The translations under genes were made by a program, and so were the position numbers. DNA of 64,000 nucleotides from Neorhizobium sp. JUb45 (GTDB taxonomy: Bacteria > Pseudomonadota > Alphaproteobacteria > Rhizobiales > Rhizobiaceae), in NCBI RefSeq assembly GCF_004343585.1, contig NZ_SLYW01000002.1:248001-312000 (forward strand). The letters are read 5' to 3'. Positions 44,210 to 53,995 of this stretch are shown here, in pieces. Positions within the stretch are counted from its first letter, which is position 1. The number at the start of each line of letters is the position of its first letter. A model generated the notes under the pieces. It was not told the origin of the DNA. It ran no database searches and worked only from the letters and a program-made list of their open reading frames with translations.

Positions 44210-46045
44210 TCAGCTTGCCCGGCGCATCTGCCCGGCCATCTGATGCAGGCCGGCGCTCGCGTTTCCGCCATTGCCGATCTTGAAGCCACGGATCAGCCCC
44301 AGAAGTTCGTCGGTATCGGCCGCCAGTGTTTCGGCCGATGCCGTGGTTTCCTCGGCCATTGCGGCATTGCGCTGGGTCGCCGCATCCAGCTGGTTCAGCG
44401 AGGATGTGATCGAGCGCAGTGTCGTGTCCTGCTCGGCTGCCGAATGGGCGATCTTGCTCACTTCGTCGCTGGCTGCCTTCACCTGATCGGAAATCCGCTT
44501 CAGCGCCTCGCCCGCCTCGCCGACAAGACGAACGCCGTTCTGCACCTGGCCGGAAGAGCGGGAAATCTGCTCCTTGATCTCCTTGGCGGCGGCAGCGGAA
44601 CGCTGTGCCAGTTCGCGCACTTCCTGGGCGACGACGGCAAAACCCTTGCCGCTTTCGCCGGCGCGTGCGGCCTCGACACCCGCGTTGAGTGCCAGAAGGT
44701 TGGTCTGGAAGGCGATCTCGTCGATCACGGAAATGATCTTGGTGATCTCGTCCGAAGACTGTTCGATGCCGCTCATAGCACCGATCGCCTGGGCAACGAC
44801 CGCATCGCTGCGGGTGGCTTCATTGCTGACCGAGGTGACGCGTTGTGCGGCTTCCTTGGCACCCGAAGCGGTCTGGCGCACGGCAACAGCCAGTTCGTCC
44901 AGAGCCGCCGAAGTTTCTTCCAGATTGGCCGCCTGACGCTCGGTGCGCTGCGACAACTCGTTGGAAGCGCGGCGGATCTCTTCCTTGGAGCCGCCGATAT
45001 CGACGCCCTTGGAATTGACCTTGGCCATGGCGGCTTCGAGATGCGACAGCGCCTCGTTGAAATTGTCGCGCAGGTCGGCATAGCGAGACCCAAGATCGTC
45101 GCAACGCACGGTCAGGTCACCCTGTGCCAGTGCCGCCAGCGACTTGCCGATGGTGGACACGACGCGGGCCTGCAATTCGGCCTCGCCGCGTTGGTTGTCG
45201 AGGTTCTGCTGGCGTTCGCCGTCAAGCTCTTCCTGTTGGCGCTGCTGGCGTTCTTCCATCGCATGGCGCTCGCGCACCTTCTGCTGCAGGGCCTGCGTGG
45301 CGCGGGCCATCAGGCCCACCTCGTTCTTCATGCCGGTATGCGGAATGGAAAGGTCGACATTCTCGTCGGCCACCGCATTGAGAGCCGAACGGATATCGCC
45401 GAGCGGCTTGGAAATGTTGCGGATGACAATGAAGGCAAGGATGGAGCCGAGCACCAGAATGACGGCGCCGATACCAACGGCCTTGAAGACATCGCCGCGG
45501 ATCTGGGCTTCGAGGTCATCCACATAAACGCCCGTCACCAGAACCAGCTGCCACGGCTCGAAGGAAAGCGCATAGGAGCTCTTGCGGAAACCGTCGCCCT
45601 GCTGGCCCGGCTTCGGGCCGAGGAAATCGGCGGTGCCGCCACCATTGCGGCCGATCTTCACCAGCTCGTCGCGATACATGAAGCCGGTGACGTCAGGCTT
45701 GCCCTTGAAGTTCTGCCCGAGCCGCTTCGGGTCCGGATGCAGACGCATCGTGATGTCATAGTCATAGGCGTAAAGGTAACCGTCCGGCTGGAAGGTCATG
45801 GCGGAGATCGCGGCAAAAGCCTGTTTCTGGGCTTCCTCGCGGGTCATCTCGCCCTTGGCCTCACGGGCCTGGAAGGATTTCATGATGCCGATGCCGGATT
45901 CCACCTGCGTGCGCAGCATGGCATAGCGTTCGGCATAGATGGCCGTGGTCGAGGCCTGGAGTATGAAATATGTGCCGATCGCAAATCCAACCATCAGGGT
46001 CAGTACTAGCAGCACAAGCTGATGGGAAATCTTCAGGTTCTTCAT
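44210..46045 (-). CDS. Methyl-accepting chemotaxis protein with a single Cache sensor
   Basis: Chemoreceptor of 611 residues. Membrane helices at about 8-30 and 190-212 enclose a periplasmic single-Cache domain (sCache_2-like; AAISAMTFQPDGYLYAYDYDITMRLHPDPKRLGQNFKG, LSFEPWQLVLVTGVYVDDLE). A HAMP region (about 212-265) and a coiled segment lead to the signalling domain (about 350-590) with the hairpin tip EIAFQTNLLALNAGVEAARAGESGKGFAVVAQEVRELAQRS. No CheR-docking pentapeptide is seen at the C-terminus. Small carboxylates are common ligands of such sensors, but the ligand here is unknown. Confidence 0.95.
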   Translation of the reverse strand: MKNLKISHQLVLLVLTLMVGFAIGTYFILQASTTAIYAERYAMLRTQVESGIGIMKSFQAREAKGEMTREEAQKQAFAAISAMTFQPDGYLYAYDYDITMRLHPDPKRLGQNFKGKPDVTGFMYRDELVKIGRNGGGTADFLGPKPGQQGDGFRKSSYALSFEPWQLVLVTGVYVDDLEAQIRGDVFKAVGIGAVILVLGSILAFIVIRNISKPLGDIRSALNAVADENVDLSIPHTGMKNEVGLMARATQALQQKVRERHAMEERQQRQQEELDGERQQNLDNQRGEAELQARVVSTIGKSLAALAQGDLTVRCDDLGSRYADLRDNFNEALSHLEAAMAKVNSKGVDIGGSKEEIRRASNELSQRTERQAANLEETSAALDELAVAVRQTASGAKEAAQRVTSVSNEATRSDAVVAQAIGAMSGIEQSSDEITKIISVIDEIAFQTNLLALNAGVEAARAGESGKGFAVVAQEVRELAQRSAAAAKEIKEQISRSSGQVQNGVRLVGEAGEALKRISDQVKAASDEVSKIAHSAAEQDTTLRSITSSLNQLDAATQRNAAMAEETTASAETLAADTDELLGLIRGFKIGNGGNASAGLHQMAGQMRRAS

Positions 46046-46419
46046 GGAGCCCTCAAGGTGGATCGGGCCGCAATCGATGCAGCCTCAACGCGTTTCTGTA
46101 TCGGTAAGAAAAGCGCATCCTGCGCCGGAGATATGCTGCATCGCACACCCCTGCATTTATACGGGATGATTAAATAAAACTTTAATCAGGAGTGTTTCTC
46201 GCTTCGAAAGCAATGTTCAGTTTTGGTTGCTTGGATTTTTTAAATCCATAGGTTGTTTTTAGACGTTTATCCAAATAAATCCATGAGATCGTCCATATTT
46301 CTATTTGAATAAGACAGTAGAGATGCGTCGCTGATGGTTGTGGCTGCAAAACGAAAGAAGGCGCCACATGGGTGACGCCTTCGTAAGACATGAGCTGATG
46401 TTAAGCTCGTCAGCGGACT
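46046..46419. other. AT-rich intergenic region
   Basis: About 375 bp between the chemoreceptor and the HPE1-like gene, both on the minus strand. It is more AT-rich than its surroundings and should contain the chemoreceptor promoter. A minus-strand terminator lies at 46347-46384. No gene is convincing. Confidence 0.5.
46347..46384 (-). terminator. Intrinsic terminator of the HPE1-like gene
   Basis: Read on the minus strand, GAAGGCG and CGCCTTC form a 7-bp stem around TCACCCATGTGG, followed by TTTCGTTTT. It lies about 35 nt after the stop at 46420. Confidence 0.8.
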
Positions 46420-46929
46420 TTATTGTTGGCGCAGTTCGAAGCCGCGAAAATCGTCCTGCTCGGCAGCGGCGTCGCCGGCACGTTCGCTCGGTTGCTCGCC
46501 GACAGCGGCTGTCGTGGCATCGGCATCGATACCATCCGGCGTTGACGGCAGCACGGCGCGGGCGGTGTCGATCGGGCCGCTGCGCACCGGAAGCGTGGCG
46601 TCCGCTTTCTGTTCCGGCGTAGACAGCCATTCCGGCATCTTGCTGATGAAGGTCACCGGCGAACCGCCCCACCATCCTTCGGTGCGCACAAGCTTCTGCT
46701 GGCCGTTGATGTCGCGGATTTCGGTTTTCTGAATATCGGGGCCAAGCGCGGGCACCTTGTAGATGCCGGCGCCTTCATCCGGCTTTGCAGGTGCAACCTT
46801 GTCGCATGTGGTGCACATCTTTGTAACGATGCTGGTGGTGTGGCCGGTCTCGACCAGTTGCGTGATCGATGAGGCCAGTACCGGGCTGCCGATCGAAAGG
46901 ATCGCCGCAGTCAGAACAAGAGCACGCAT
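46420..46929 (-). CDS. Secreted protein resembling HPE1-like plant-effector domain proteins
   Basis: Exported protein of 169 residues with a signal peptide (MRALVLTAAILSIGSPVLA). The mature part has a CxxC (MCTTCDK, about residue 38-44), then IYKVPALGPDIQKTEIRDINGQQKLVRTEGWWGGSPVTFISKMPEW and an acidic, low-complexity tail. From memory this pattern matches rhizobial proteins annotated as plant virulence effector HPE1-like; a role in plant interaction is not shown by the sequence. Start ATG 46929 has GGAGA upstream; the open frame to 47235 is repeat-derived. Confidence 0.7.
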   Translation of the reverse strand: MRALVLTAAILSIGSPVLASSITQLVETGHTTSIVTKMCTTCDKVAPAKPDEGAGIYKVPALGPDIQKTEIRDINGQQKLVRTEGWWGGSPVTFISKMPEWLSTPEQKADATLPVRSGPIDTARAVLPSTPDGIDADATTAAVGEQPSERAGDAAAEQDDFRGFELRQQ

Positions 46930-47381
46930 GACAAGTCTCCGGGTTTGCTGCCGCGCATTCGCGGCCGGACGCAATTTTGCTGTCCGCAAGCTTACCCCCG
47001 GTTTCCTTGCCATCCGGTCACGATACTTGGTAAATTTTGAACGAATGCCGAGTTGGCACAGGTGGTGGGGATTGGTCAGGTCGCGTGGGTGGCAGTCGTT
47101 TATGGATTGGGAGAAGGCAGCGGCTTGCTCTCTTTGATCTCCCCCTTGAGGGCAGGGCAGCCGCGTATGAAAGAAAACCCCTCCCAACCAACCGGGGAGA
47201 GCCACGGGTCTCACCCGTCCTTTGGACCCCCACAAGGGGGAGGGCTTAACCCAGCCGTTCCGCGGTAGCTCAATTGGGGCAGGTGTTTGCGGCTAGTTTT
47301 CTCCCCCCTTGTGGGGGAGATGCCCGGCAGGGCAGAGGGGGACTTGCTTCCTATGCGATAACGCGCTGCGAACTCTGGCGA
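46930..47381. other. Intergenic region with repeats
   Basis: About 450 bp between the HPE1-like gene and purD. Most of it (47136-47343) is repeat DNA. The stretch 46930-47135 should hold the promoter of the minus-strand HPE1-like gene. No gene was found. Confidence 0.5.
47136..47343. repeat. Composite of RIME-like elements
   Basis: One element runs from GATCTCCCCCTTGAGGGCAG to CCCCCACAAGGGGGAGG near 47242, and a second half-element (CTCCCCCCTTGTGGGGGAG ... GCAGAGGGGGACTTG) follows at about 47300-47343. Between them lies CGCGGTAGCTCAATTGGGG, also part of this repeat family. Confidence 0.7.
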
Positions 47382-48653
47382 TCAGCCCTGTTCGCGCGCC
47401 ACGGCACGCCAGCCGATGTCGCGGCGGCAAAAACCGTTTTCCCATTCCACGCCTTCGACCAGCGCATAGGCGCGGGCCTGCGCCTCGGCAACGGTCGGGC
47501 CGGTCGCCGTCACGTTCAGCACGCGGCCGCCGGTTGCAACCAGCTGGCCATCCTTCAGTGCCGTGCCGGCATGAAAGACCTTTTCGCCATCGGTGGTCTG
47601 GGGAAGCGCGGTGATCGGCGTGTTCTTGTCGTAGTTGGCAGGATAACCTTTCGAGGCCATCACCACGGTCAGCGCCACATCGTCGCTCCATTCGGCGGAG
47701 ACCTGATCGAGCGTGCCGGTGGAGGCCGCATACAGCAGCTCCAGAAGGTCGCTCTTCAGCCGCATCAGCAGGACCTGGGTTTCCGGGTCACCGAAGCGCA
47801 CATTGTATTCGATCAGTTCCGGGCCCTTCTGGGTGATCATCAGGCCGGCAAAGAAGACGCCGGTAAACGGATAACCGCTTTCCGCCATGCCGCGAATGGT
47901 CGGCTCGATGATTTCCTTCATGGTGCGTTCCACCATGTCGGGTGTCATAACCGGGGCAGGCGAATAGGCGCCCATGCCGCCGGTATTGGGGCCGGTATCG
48001 GCATCGCCGACGCGCTTGTGATCCTGCGCCGTTGCCAGCGCCAGGGCCGTCTTGCCGTCGGAAAGGCAGAAGAAGCTCGCTTCCTCGCCGTCGAGATAGG
48101 CTTCCACCACCACTTCGGCGCCGGCCGCGCCGAACGCGCCGTCAAAACAGTCGCTGATGGCGGCGAGTGCCTCCTCGATGGTCATGGCGACGGTGACGCC
48201 CTTGCCGGCGGCAAGGCCATCGGCCTTCACGACGATCGGTGCGCCCTGTTCGATGACATAGGCTTTTGCAGCGTCACCATTGGTGAAACGCTTGTAGGCG
48301 CCGGTCGGGATGTCGTAGCGGGCGCAGATATCCTTGGTGAAACCCTTGGAGCCTTCCAGCTGGGCGGCTGCCATGGAGGGGCCGAACACGACAAATCCTT
48401 CGGCGCGCAGGAAATCGGCGATACCGGCGACCAGCGGGCCTTCCGGGCCGACGACCACGAAATCGATCGCCTTGCTCTTGCAGAAGTCGAGAATGGCGGC
48501 GTGATCATCGATGCCGATATCGACCAGCGTGGCGCTGTCGGCCATACCGGGATTGCCGGGGGCCACGAAAAGTTTGGTGAGGCGGGGCGACTGGGCCAAT
48601 TTCCAGGCCAGCGCATGCTCGCGGCCACCGGAACCGATCAGAAGAACTTTCAT
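47382..48653 (-). CDS. purD: Phosphoribosylamine-glycine ligase
   Basis: ATP-grasp enzyme of purine synthesis, 423 residues. [19 protein letters not shown] opens the N-domain, [12 protein letters not shown] follows, the ATP-grasp core has [18 protein letters not shown], and [29 protein letters not shown] are signature blocks. The C-terminal end is normal. It stands alone on the minus strand between a repeat region and a small hypothetical gene. Confidence 0.97.
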   Translation of the reverse strand: MKVLLIGSGGREHALAWKLAQSPRLTKLFVAPGNPGMADSATLVDIGIDDHAAILDFCKSKAIDFVVVGPEGPLVAGIADFLRAEGFVVFGPSMAAAQLEGSKGFTKDICARYDIPTGAYKRFTNGDAAKAYVIEQGAPIVVKADGLAAGKGVTVAMTIEEALAAISDCFDGAFGAAGAEVVVEAYLDGEEASFFCLSDGKTALALATAQDHKRVGDADTGPNTGGMGAYSPAPVMTPDMVERTMKEIIEPTIRGMAESGYPFTGVFFAGLMITQKGPELIEYNVRFGDPETQVLLMRLKSDLLELLYAASTGTLDQVSAEWSDDVALTVVMASKGYPANYDKNTPITALPQTTDGEKVFHAGTALKDGQLVATGGRVLNVTATGPTVAEAQARAYALVEGVEWENGFCRRDIGWRAVAREQG

Positions 48654-48816
48654 ATTCCGCCTCTTTGTCTCGCCATAGGTTTAGCCCGTAAATGTGGCTA
48701 AGGGGCGGTTAATCGGGGGGGGCGGAAAGGTCAAGGGCTGAGGGTAAACTTGGTGTTTTCCAACCATGTTTCACCTTAGGAATTCCCCGGCCGTGGGAGC
48801 GGCCGGAGAGGCATGG

Positions 48817-49014
48817 TCAGGGGGCGAACGGGTCCGTCCGTATCATCAACGTCGCTTCGAAAATCCGTCTGTTGCGATAGGTGAGGAAGGGAACGGGCTC
48901 ATTGTTTATTTTTGCTAAGTACAACTTATTGTTGAGGTAATGGATAACTGCCTCCAGTTCTTCGGTGCCGACTGCATCGTCGGCTGCAAGAATCCTGGCA
49001 ACCTTCTTTGGCAT
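48817..49014 (-). CDS. Small hypothetical protein
   Basis: A 65-residue protein of unknown family: PKKVARILAADDAVGTEELEAVIHYLNNKLYLAKINNE, then PVPFLTYRNRRIFEATLMI. ATG 49014 is selected because GGAG lies 7 nt upstream; ATG 49020 is also possible. Codon use is more AT-rich than in neighbours. No partner gene is evident. Confidence 0.5.
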   Translation of the reverse strand: MPKKVARILAADDAVGTEELEAVIHYLNNKLYLAKINNEPVPFLTYRNRRIFEATLMIRTDPFAP

Positions 49015-49243
49015 GAACATCTCCACTCTGAATGTCGCATCATGCGACAGGGGGAAGTATAGGAAGGCGCCCCAATATGAGAACCTGTCATTTCGCATGG
49101 CTGTCGACATGGTTACGATCCGGTAACCATTTGTGCCGGAACGGTGCAGGTCGAAGGCAAAGCTGTGGAGGCCTGAATGCCTGCGTTGTCATGCCACAAA
49201 GTTCGACTATGGTCGCCACTCCGAATTTGTACGTGAGAACCCC

Positions 49244-51544
49244 ATGGCCGCTGACATCCGCTCCCTCGCCGTCACCATTGCCGCCGAGATCAATTCGCGG
49301 CCCGATCAGGCCGTCGCCGCCATCGGACTTCTCGACGAGGGCGCGACCGTTCCCTTCATCGCCCGTTACCGCAAGGAAGTGACCGGCGGTCTGGATGATA
49401 CGCAGCTGCGCAACCTCGCCGAACGCCTCGTCTATCTGCGCGAACTGGAAGCCCGGCGCTCGTCGATCGTCGACAGCATCAACGGCCAAGGGAAAATGAC
49501 CGACGATCTGGCGGTGAAACTCGCCAAGGCCGTCACCAAGGCGGAACTGGAAGATCTTTATCTTCCCTACAAGCCCAAGCGCCGCACCCGCGCCGAAATC
49601 GCCCGCGAGCGCGGCCTAGGCCCGCTGGCCGAAGCGATCTGGGCCGACCGTTCCTCCGATCCGGCCGCGCTGGCGCAAGCCTATATCACCGGCGAAGTGA
49701 CCGACCTGAAAGTGGCGCTGGAAGGTGCCCGCGATATCGTTGCCGAAACCATTTCCGAAAATGCCGACCTGCTTGGACGCCTGCGCAATCACATGCGCGA
49801 CGGCGCGCAGCTGAAGGCACGGGTGGTCGATGGCAAGCAGGAGGCGGGTGCAAAATTCGCCGATTATTTCGACCATACCGAACGCTGGGCGACAGCCCCC
49901 GGCCACCGCGCGCTCGCCATGTTGCGCGGCTGGAACGAGGAGTTTCTGACGCTCACCATCGAGGTCGATGCCGATGACACGTCACCGGTCAAACCGGCGC
50001 AGCGCATCATCGCCATGGCCTTCGATATCCGCGACAAGGGGGCAAGCGACCGCTGGCTGATGGAAGTCGCCGGCTGGACATGGCGTGTGAAACTGTCGAT
50101 GTCGCTGTCTCTCGACCTGATGCGCGAGATGCGTGAGCGCGCCGAAGCCGAGGCGATCCAGGTTTTCGCCCGCAATCTCAAAGACCTGTTGCTGGCGGCT
50201 CCCGCCGGTTCACGGGCCACGATGGGCCTCGATCCGGGCATCCGCACCGGCGTCAAGGTGGCGATCGTCGATGCCACCGGCAAGCTCATCGACACCTCCA
50301 CGGTCTATCCGTTCCAGCCGCGTAATGACGTGCGCGGCGCGCAGACCGAGCTTGCGGCACTCATCCGCAAACACAATGTCGAACTGATCTCGATCGGCAA
50401 CGGTACCGGCAGCCGCGAAACTGAAAAGCTGGTCGCTGACCTGCTCACCAACCTTCCGGGCGCGAAGCCGACAAAAGTCATCGTCTCGGAAGCCGGCGCC
50501 TCGGTCTATTCGGCATCGGAAACCGCAGCGCTGGAATTCCCCGGCCTCGACGTCTCCTTGCGCGGTGCCGTCTCTATCGCGCGGCGCCTGCAGGATCCGC
50601 TGGCGGAACTGGTGAAGATCGAACCCAAGGCAATCGGCGTCGGCCAGTACCAGCACGATGTCGATCAGGGCAAGCTTGCCCGCTCGCTGGATGCGGTGGT
50701 CGAAGATGCCGTGAACGCGGTCGGCGTCGATCTCAATATGGCCTCCGCACCACTGCTTGCCCGCGTCTCGGGCCTCAGCAAATCGATCGCCGAAGCCATT
50801 GTGTCCCACCGCGATGCCAATGGCGCATTCGCCAGCCGCAAGGACCTGCTGAAAGTCGCACGCCTCGGCAATCGCACATTCGAACAGGCGGCCGGCTTCC
50901 TGCGTATCCCGAACGGCAAGGAGCCGCTCGATGCGTCCTCCGTCCACCCGGAAGCTTATGGTGTAGCCAAAAAGATCGTTGCCGCCTGCGGCCGTGACCT
51001 GCGCACGCTGATGGGTGACAGCGCGGCGCTCAAAGCCGTCGATCCGCGCCAGTTCATCGACGAACAATTTGGTCTGCCGACCGTCAAGGACATCATCGCC
51101 GAGCTGGAAAAACCCGGCCGCGACCCGCGCCCCAGCTTCAAGACCGCGACCTTTGCGGACGGCATCGACGAGATTACCGACCTCAAGATCGGTATGCTGC
51201 TGGAAGGCACGGTGACCAATGTCGCCGCCTTTGGCGCCTTCGTCGATATCGGCGTGCATCAGGATGGGCTCGTGCACGTTTCGCAACTGGCCGACAAGTT
51301 CGTCAAGGATCCGCATGAAGTGGTGAAGGCCGGCGATGTCGTGAAGGTGCGCGTCGTCGAAGTGGATGTGAAGCGCAAGCGCATCGCGCTCACCATGCGC
51401 AAGGATGGTGGCGATACGCCGCCGCCCGGTCCGCGTGGTGGCGATCGCGGCAAACCGGTCAATCCGAAACTGATGAATACCGAAAAGCCGGCAAGCCAGG
51501 GCGCTTTTGGCGCGGCGCTGGCGGAAGCGATGAAGAAACGATAA
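49244..51544 (+). CDS. tex: Tex family RNA-binding protein
   Basis: Conserved nucleic-acid binding protein of 766 residues acting in transcription. The N-terminal helical part ([36 protein letters not shown]), the YqgF-like RNase H fold ([17 protein letters not shown]), HhH motifs ([23 protein letters not shown], mid-protein) and a C-terminal S1 domain ([38 protein letters not shown], about 645-720) are in the family order. A basic, Gly/Pro-rich tail follows. Start ATG 49244 fits the family; the frame extends to 49133. A long hairpin follows the stop. Confidence 0.95.
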   Translation: MAADIRSLAVTIAAEINSRPDQAVAAIGLLDEGATVPFIARYRKEVTGGLDDTQLRNLAERLVYLRELEARRSSIVDSINGQGKMTDDLAVKLAKAVTKAELEDLYLPYKPKRRTRAEIARERGLGPLAEAIWADRSSDPAALAQAYITGEVTDLKVALEGARDIVAETISENADLLGRLRNHMRDGAQLKARVVDGKQEAGAKFADYFDHTERWATAPGHRALAMLRGWNEEFLTLTIEVDADDTSPVKPAQRIIAMAFDIRDKGASDRWLMEVAGWTWRVKLSMSLSLDLMREMRERAEAEAIQVFARNLKDLLLAAPAGSRATMGLDPGIRTGVKVAIVDATGKLIDTSTVYPFQPRNDVRGAQTELAALIRKHNVELISIGNGTGSRETEKLVADLLTNLPGAKPTKVIVSEAGASVYSASETAALEFPGLDVSLRGAVSIARRLQDPLAELVKIEPKAIGVGQYQHDVDQGKLARSLDAVVEDAVNAVGVDLNMASAPLLARVSGLSKSIAEAIVSHRDANGAFASRKDLLKVARLGNRTFEQAAGFLRIPNGKEPLDASSVHPEAYGVAKKIVAACGRDLRTLMGDSAALKAVDPRQFIDEQFGLPTVKDIIAELEKPGRDPRPSFKTATFADGIDEITDLKIGMLLEGTVTNVAAFGAFVDIGVHQDGLVHVSQLADKFVKDPHEVVKAGDVVKVRVVEVDVKRKRIALTMRKDGGDTPPPGPRGGDRGKPVNPKLMNTEKPASQGAFGAALAEAMKKR

Positions 51545-51546
51545 GC

Positions 51547-51587
51547 GCATCCGCCATCTCCCTCGGTGTGGGGGAGATGGCGGATGC
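51547..51587. terminator. Long hairpin after tex
   Basis: GCATCCGCCATCTCCC and GGGGAGATGGCGGATGC pair over about 16 bp, two nt after the tex stop. No T-run follows on the plus strand, so it may act as a weak or Rho-assisted terminator or an mRNA end; it may derive from a RIME-type repeat. Confidence 0.5.
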
Positions 51588-51617
51588 GGATGTGGTGGGC
51601 GTTGATTGACGATCTTC

Positions 51618-51776
51618 TCAACGAAGATGAGCAACCGATATGCAGGCCGCAATGAAGAGGAGTATGCCGAGCATGAGCAAGCTCCAGGGAAATAGCGCGA
51701 TCGTGAAAGCGACAAGGCTTCCGATAAGGGCGATAAAAGCCACAGCCAGGAATATCCTTGCGACAGTGCTCCGCAT
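51618..51776 (-). CDS. Small two-span membrane protein
   Basis: A 52-residue frame, ATG 51776 to TGA 51618, made almost entirely of two hydrophobic segments: VARIFLAVAFIALIGSLVAF (about 5-24) and SLLMLGILLFIAACISVAHL (about 32-51) around FTIALFPW. Upstream GGA is a weak ribosome binding site. The residue composition is hard to obtain by chance. It lies between tex and another minus-strand hypothetical, about 40 bp downstream of that gene, so they may be co-transcribed. Confidence 0.55.
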   Translation of the reverse strand: MRSTVARIFLAVAFIALIGSLVAFTIALFPWSLLMLGILLFIAACISVAHLR

Positions 51777-51815
51777 TGATCCAATCAATCCGAGAAAAAA
51801 CGAACGGGCAGAACG

Positions 51816-52214
51816 TCAGATGGCTGCATCGAATGCATCTGCCTCACTTTGAGTGGCGAAGGTGAATGTGACCAGTTCACTGTCGTCGCCTTGACGGATG
51901 CCAATTGCGGTCACAATCAATCGGGCGATCTCATCGCGCGCATCGTTTTCCGACCGAGACGAATTCACCGATTTCTCGATGGCTGCTGCGAATACTTCGC
52001 TGATGACCCCGAGGCGCATATTGTGCTTCATGATGATGTCCCGGTCCTCGATGATCGCTGTCTGTTCAGCCTTCGGGATCCCGGCATTGTCCAATGCGGT
52101 AATCGTGGCATTCGTCGCGAGCTTGATCGGACCTTCCGCAAGCCAGCGATCAACCATTTGATGGAACTGACGCATACGCGCGGCGGGGATTGTTTTCTGT
52201 ACAGTGATCGACAT
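51816..52214 (-). CDS. Hypothetical protein
   Basis: A 132-residue soluble protein (MSITVQKTIPAARMRQFHQMVDRWLAEG ... IIEDRDIIMKHNMRLGVISEVFAAAIEKS ... LVTFTFATQSEADAFDAAI). AAGGAA lies 6 nt before the ATG, and the frame uses coding-like codons. I recognise no domain. Alternation of helices suggests a small all-alpha fold. Neighbours give no hint. Confidence 0.6.
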   Translation of the reverse strand: MSITVQKTIPAARMRQFHQMVDRWLAEGPIKLATNATITALDNAGIPKAEQTAIIEDRDIIMKHNMRLGVISEVFAAAIEKSVNSSRSENDARDEIARLIVTAIGIRQGDDSELVTFTFATQSEADAFDAAI

Positions 52215-52526
52215 CGGGTTCCTTTGTCAGCTTGCATTCATGCCGGCACACGCGTCCCGGGTAAGGGGCCGGCTATGGCCATGACCTTGCGTGAGATGGG
52301 TGTATGGGGTCGAGCTGCAGGCTTCAATGTATTTGTGCTGAAGGGCCGCCGTTGCCGAAGGTGGTTTGAAGCGAAAACGGCTATGCAAAGCGGCCTCATG
52401 CACCGTTTCTGGTCGAAAGCGCCCAAGCCATTCGGATGAATTCGTGCTATTGCCAAACGCATAATCATGACAGCAGTCGCCCCCGAAAAACATTCTACGG
52501 GGCACCGCATCAGGAAAGATCGACCG
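52215..52526. other. Region without a supported gene
   Basis: About 310 bp between divergent genes. Open frames here exist in several phases but none has a ribosome binding site or a recognisable product. It should contain promoters for both flanking genes. Confidence 0.4.
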
Positions 52527-52880
52527 ATGGCCCGCAAGAATAGAGATGAATTCGCTTCATGGGACGAGGCGCAGCCGGAGCCGGTGTTTTGTCCACTCTG
52601 CGAGCGAGTCATCCCGGACGAGCAGATGGATGCGCATCATCTGGTGCCCAAGAGCAAGGGCGGCAAACAAACCGTCGCCCTGCACCGTATCTGCCACGAC
52701 CAGATACATTCGATTTTTACCGATGCCCAACTCGCCAAGAAGTTCTCCACGATCGAGGCCATTCTTGAAGACGCTGCCGTGCAGAAATTCGTGGCCTGGG
52801 TAAAAGGCAAGCCGCCGGGTTTTTCCGATTCAGCGAAGGAATCACAGCAATCCAATCGGGGGCGCGGTCGCAAGGCCTGA
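52527..52880 (+). CDS. HNH-type endonuclease domain protein
   Basis: A 117-residue protein with an HNH-like site: CPLCERVIP (first Cys pair), MDAHHLVPKSKGGKQTVALHRICHDQIH (HH and later His). The pattern C-x2-C ... H-H ... C-x2-H suggests a metal-binding HNH fold. Such short stand-alone HNH proteins are widespread in alphaproteobacteria with unknown roles. ATG 52527 has GGAAAG upstream. It lies 83 bp before ubiA. Confidence 0.8.
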   Translation: MARKNRDEFASWDEAQPEPVFCPLCERVIPDEQMDAHHLVPKSKGGKQTVALHRICHDQIHSIFTDAQLAKKFSTIEAILEDAAVQKFVAWVKGKPPGFSDSAKESQQSNRGRGRKA

Positions 52881-52963
52881 TGATGGCAGTGCACGCTTGT
52901 CGGTGAGGTGCAGGCAATTAACGCCCGCTTGACCAAATCTCCGCCGCGGGGCAGAAACCGGGC

Positions 52964-53920
52964 ATGACAAACGCCCCCGATGATACCGGCCGCGTGGCCG
53001 ATGCGCCTTCCGACAACTGGGTCTACCACGTGCTGCCGCGTGCCGCCTGGCCCTATGCCCAGCTTGCCCGCTGGGACCGGCCGATCGGCTGGCAGCTCCT
53101 GATGTGGCCGTGCTTCTGGTCGGTGGCGCTCGCCGCCAATCATGATGCCGCCGATGGCCGGTTTTCACTCGGCTGGGTGCTGATCTATCTCTTCCTGTTC
53201 TTCCTCGGTTCGGTCGCCATGCGTGGCGCCGGCTGCACCTATAACGATCTGATCGATCACGATATCGACATGGAAGTGGCGCGCACCCGCTCAAGGCCGT
53301 TGCCGTCGGGCCGGGTCAGCCGCACCGAAGCAAAACTGTTTTTAGGCGCGCAGGCGCTGGTCGGCCTTTGGGTCCTGTTGCAGTTCAACCTGTTTTCCAT
53401 TTTCCTCGGCATCCTGTCGCTGGTCGTGGTGGCGATCTATCCTTTCGCCAAGCGCTTTACCGACTGGCCGCAGTTCTTCCTCGGTCTTGCCTTTTCATGG
53501 GGTGCGCTGATGGGCTGGTCGGCGCTTTTTGCCGAAGTGTCCTGGGCTTCCGTCTGGCTCTATCTGGCGGCCGTCACCTGGACGATCGGTTACGACACGA
53601 TCTACGCCCATCAGGACAAGGAGGACGATGCGCTGGTCGGCGTACGTTCGACCGCGCGGCTGTTTGCCGAAAACACCAAGGCATGGCTGATCGGTCTTTA
53701 CGGTCTGGCGCTGCTGTTTCTGATTCTGGCTTTTGCGACCGCCGGCGTCGGCTTCCTCGGCTATCTCGGCCTTGCTGTGGCGGCAATCATGTTCGCCTGG
53801 CAGATCCTCATTCTCGAAATCGACAATCCGGATCATTGCCTTCGCCTGTTCAAGTCGAACGGCCGTGTCGGCTGTGTGATCTTTATCGCGCTGATGGTAT
53901 CGCTGGCTTCGTTTTCCTGA
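52964..53920 (+). CDS. ubiA: 4-hydroxybenzoate polyprenyltransferase
   Basis: Inner-membrane prenyltransferase of ubiquinone synthesis, 318 residues, with about eight or nine helices. The first aspartate motif is CTYNDLIDHDIDMEVARTRSRPLPSG (NDxxDxxxD), the second is IGYDTIYAHQDKEDD. RWDRPIGWQLLMWPCFW at the N-terminus is the substrate-side loop. A perfect terminator follows within 20 nt. The side chain would come from the polyprenyl synthase at 28403. Confidence 0.96.
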   Translation: MTNAPDDTGRVADAPSDNWVYHVLPRAAWPYAQLARWDRPIGWQLLMWPCFWSVALAANHDAADGRFSLGWVLIYLFLFFLGSVAMRGAGCTYNDLIDHDIDMEVARTRSRPLPSGRVSRTEAKLFLGAQALVGLWVLLQFNLFSIFLGILSLVVVAIYPFAKRFTDWPQFFLGLAFSWGALMGWSALFAEVSWASVWLYLAAVTWTIGYDTIYAHQDKEDDALVGVRSTARLFAENTKAWLIGLYGLALLFLILAFATAGVGFLGYLGLAVAAIMFAWQILILEIDNPDHCLRLFKSNGRVGCVIFIALMVSLASFS

Positions 53921-53936
53921 TTGATTTCAACCGCTG

Positions 53937-53980
53937 AAACGAACAAGGCCCGGTCTCGCGACCGGGCCTTGTTCGTTTTT
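53937..53980. terminator. Bidirectional intrinsic terminator between ubiA and the DUF6101 gene
   Basis: An 18-bp perfect stem (53937-53954 with 53961-53978) around CTCGCG, with TTTTT on the plus side and an A-rich arm that gives TTT on the minus side. It can end both converging transcripts. Confidence 0.92.
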
Positions 53981-53995
53981 GAAACATATTTCGCC

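Noticed and set aside
44243..46009. Long plus-strand open frame opposite the chemoreceptor
   Set aside because: Antisense shadow; the minus strand carries an unmistakable chemoreceptor.
46182..46391. 69-residue minus-strand frame with ATG near 46391
   Set aside because: It begins inside the terminator of the HPE1-like gene, and its product is unconserved in style.
47262..47277. GCGGTAGCTCAATTGG resembles the D-arm start of a tRNA
   Set aside because: It lies inside a repeat element whose other copies contain CTCAATTGAG, and no acceptor, anticodon or T-arm follows.
50210..51784. Long minus-strand open frame opposite tex
   Set aside because: Antisense shadow of tex; the real minus-strand gene in its upstream part is the 52-residue frame in another phase.
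51640..51852. 70-residue plus-strand frame
   Set aside because: Overlaps two better minus-strand genes and has no hydrophobic or domain pattern.
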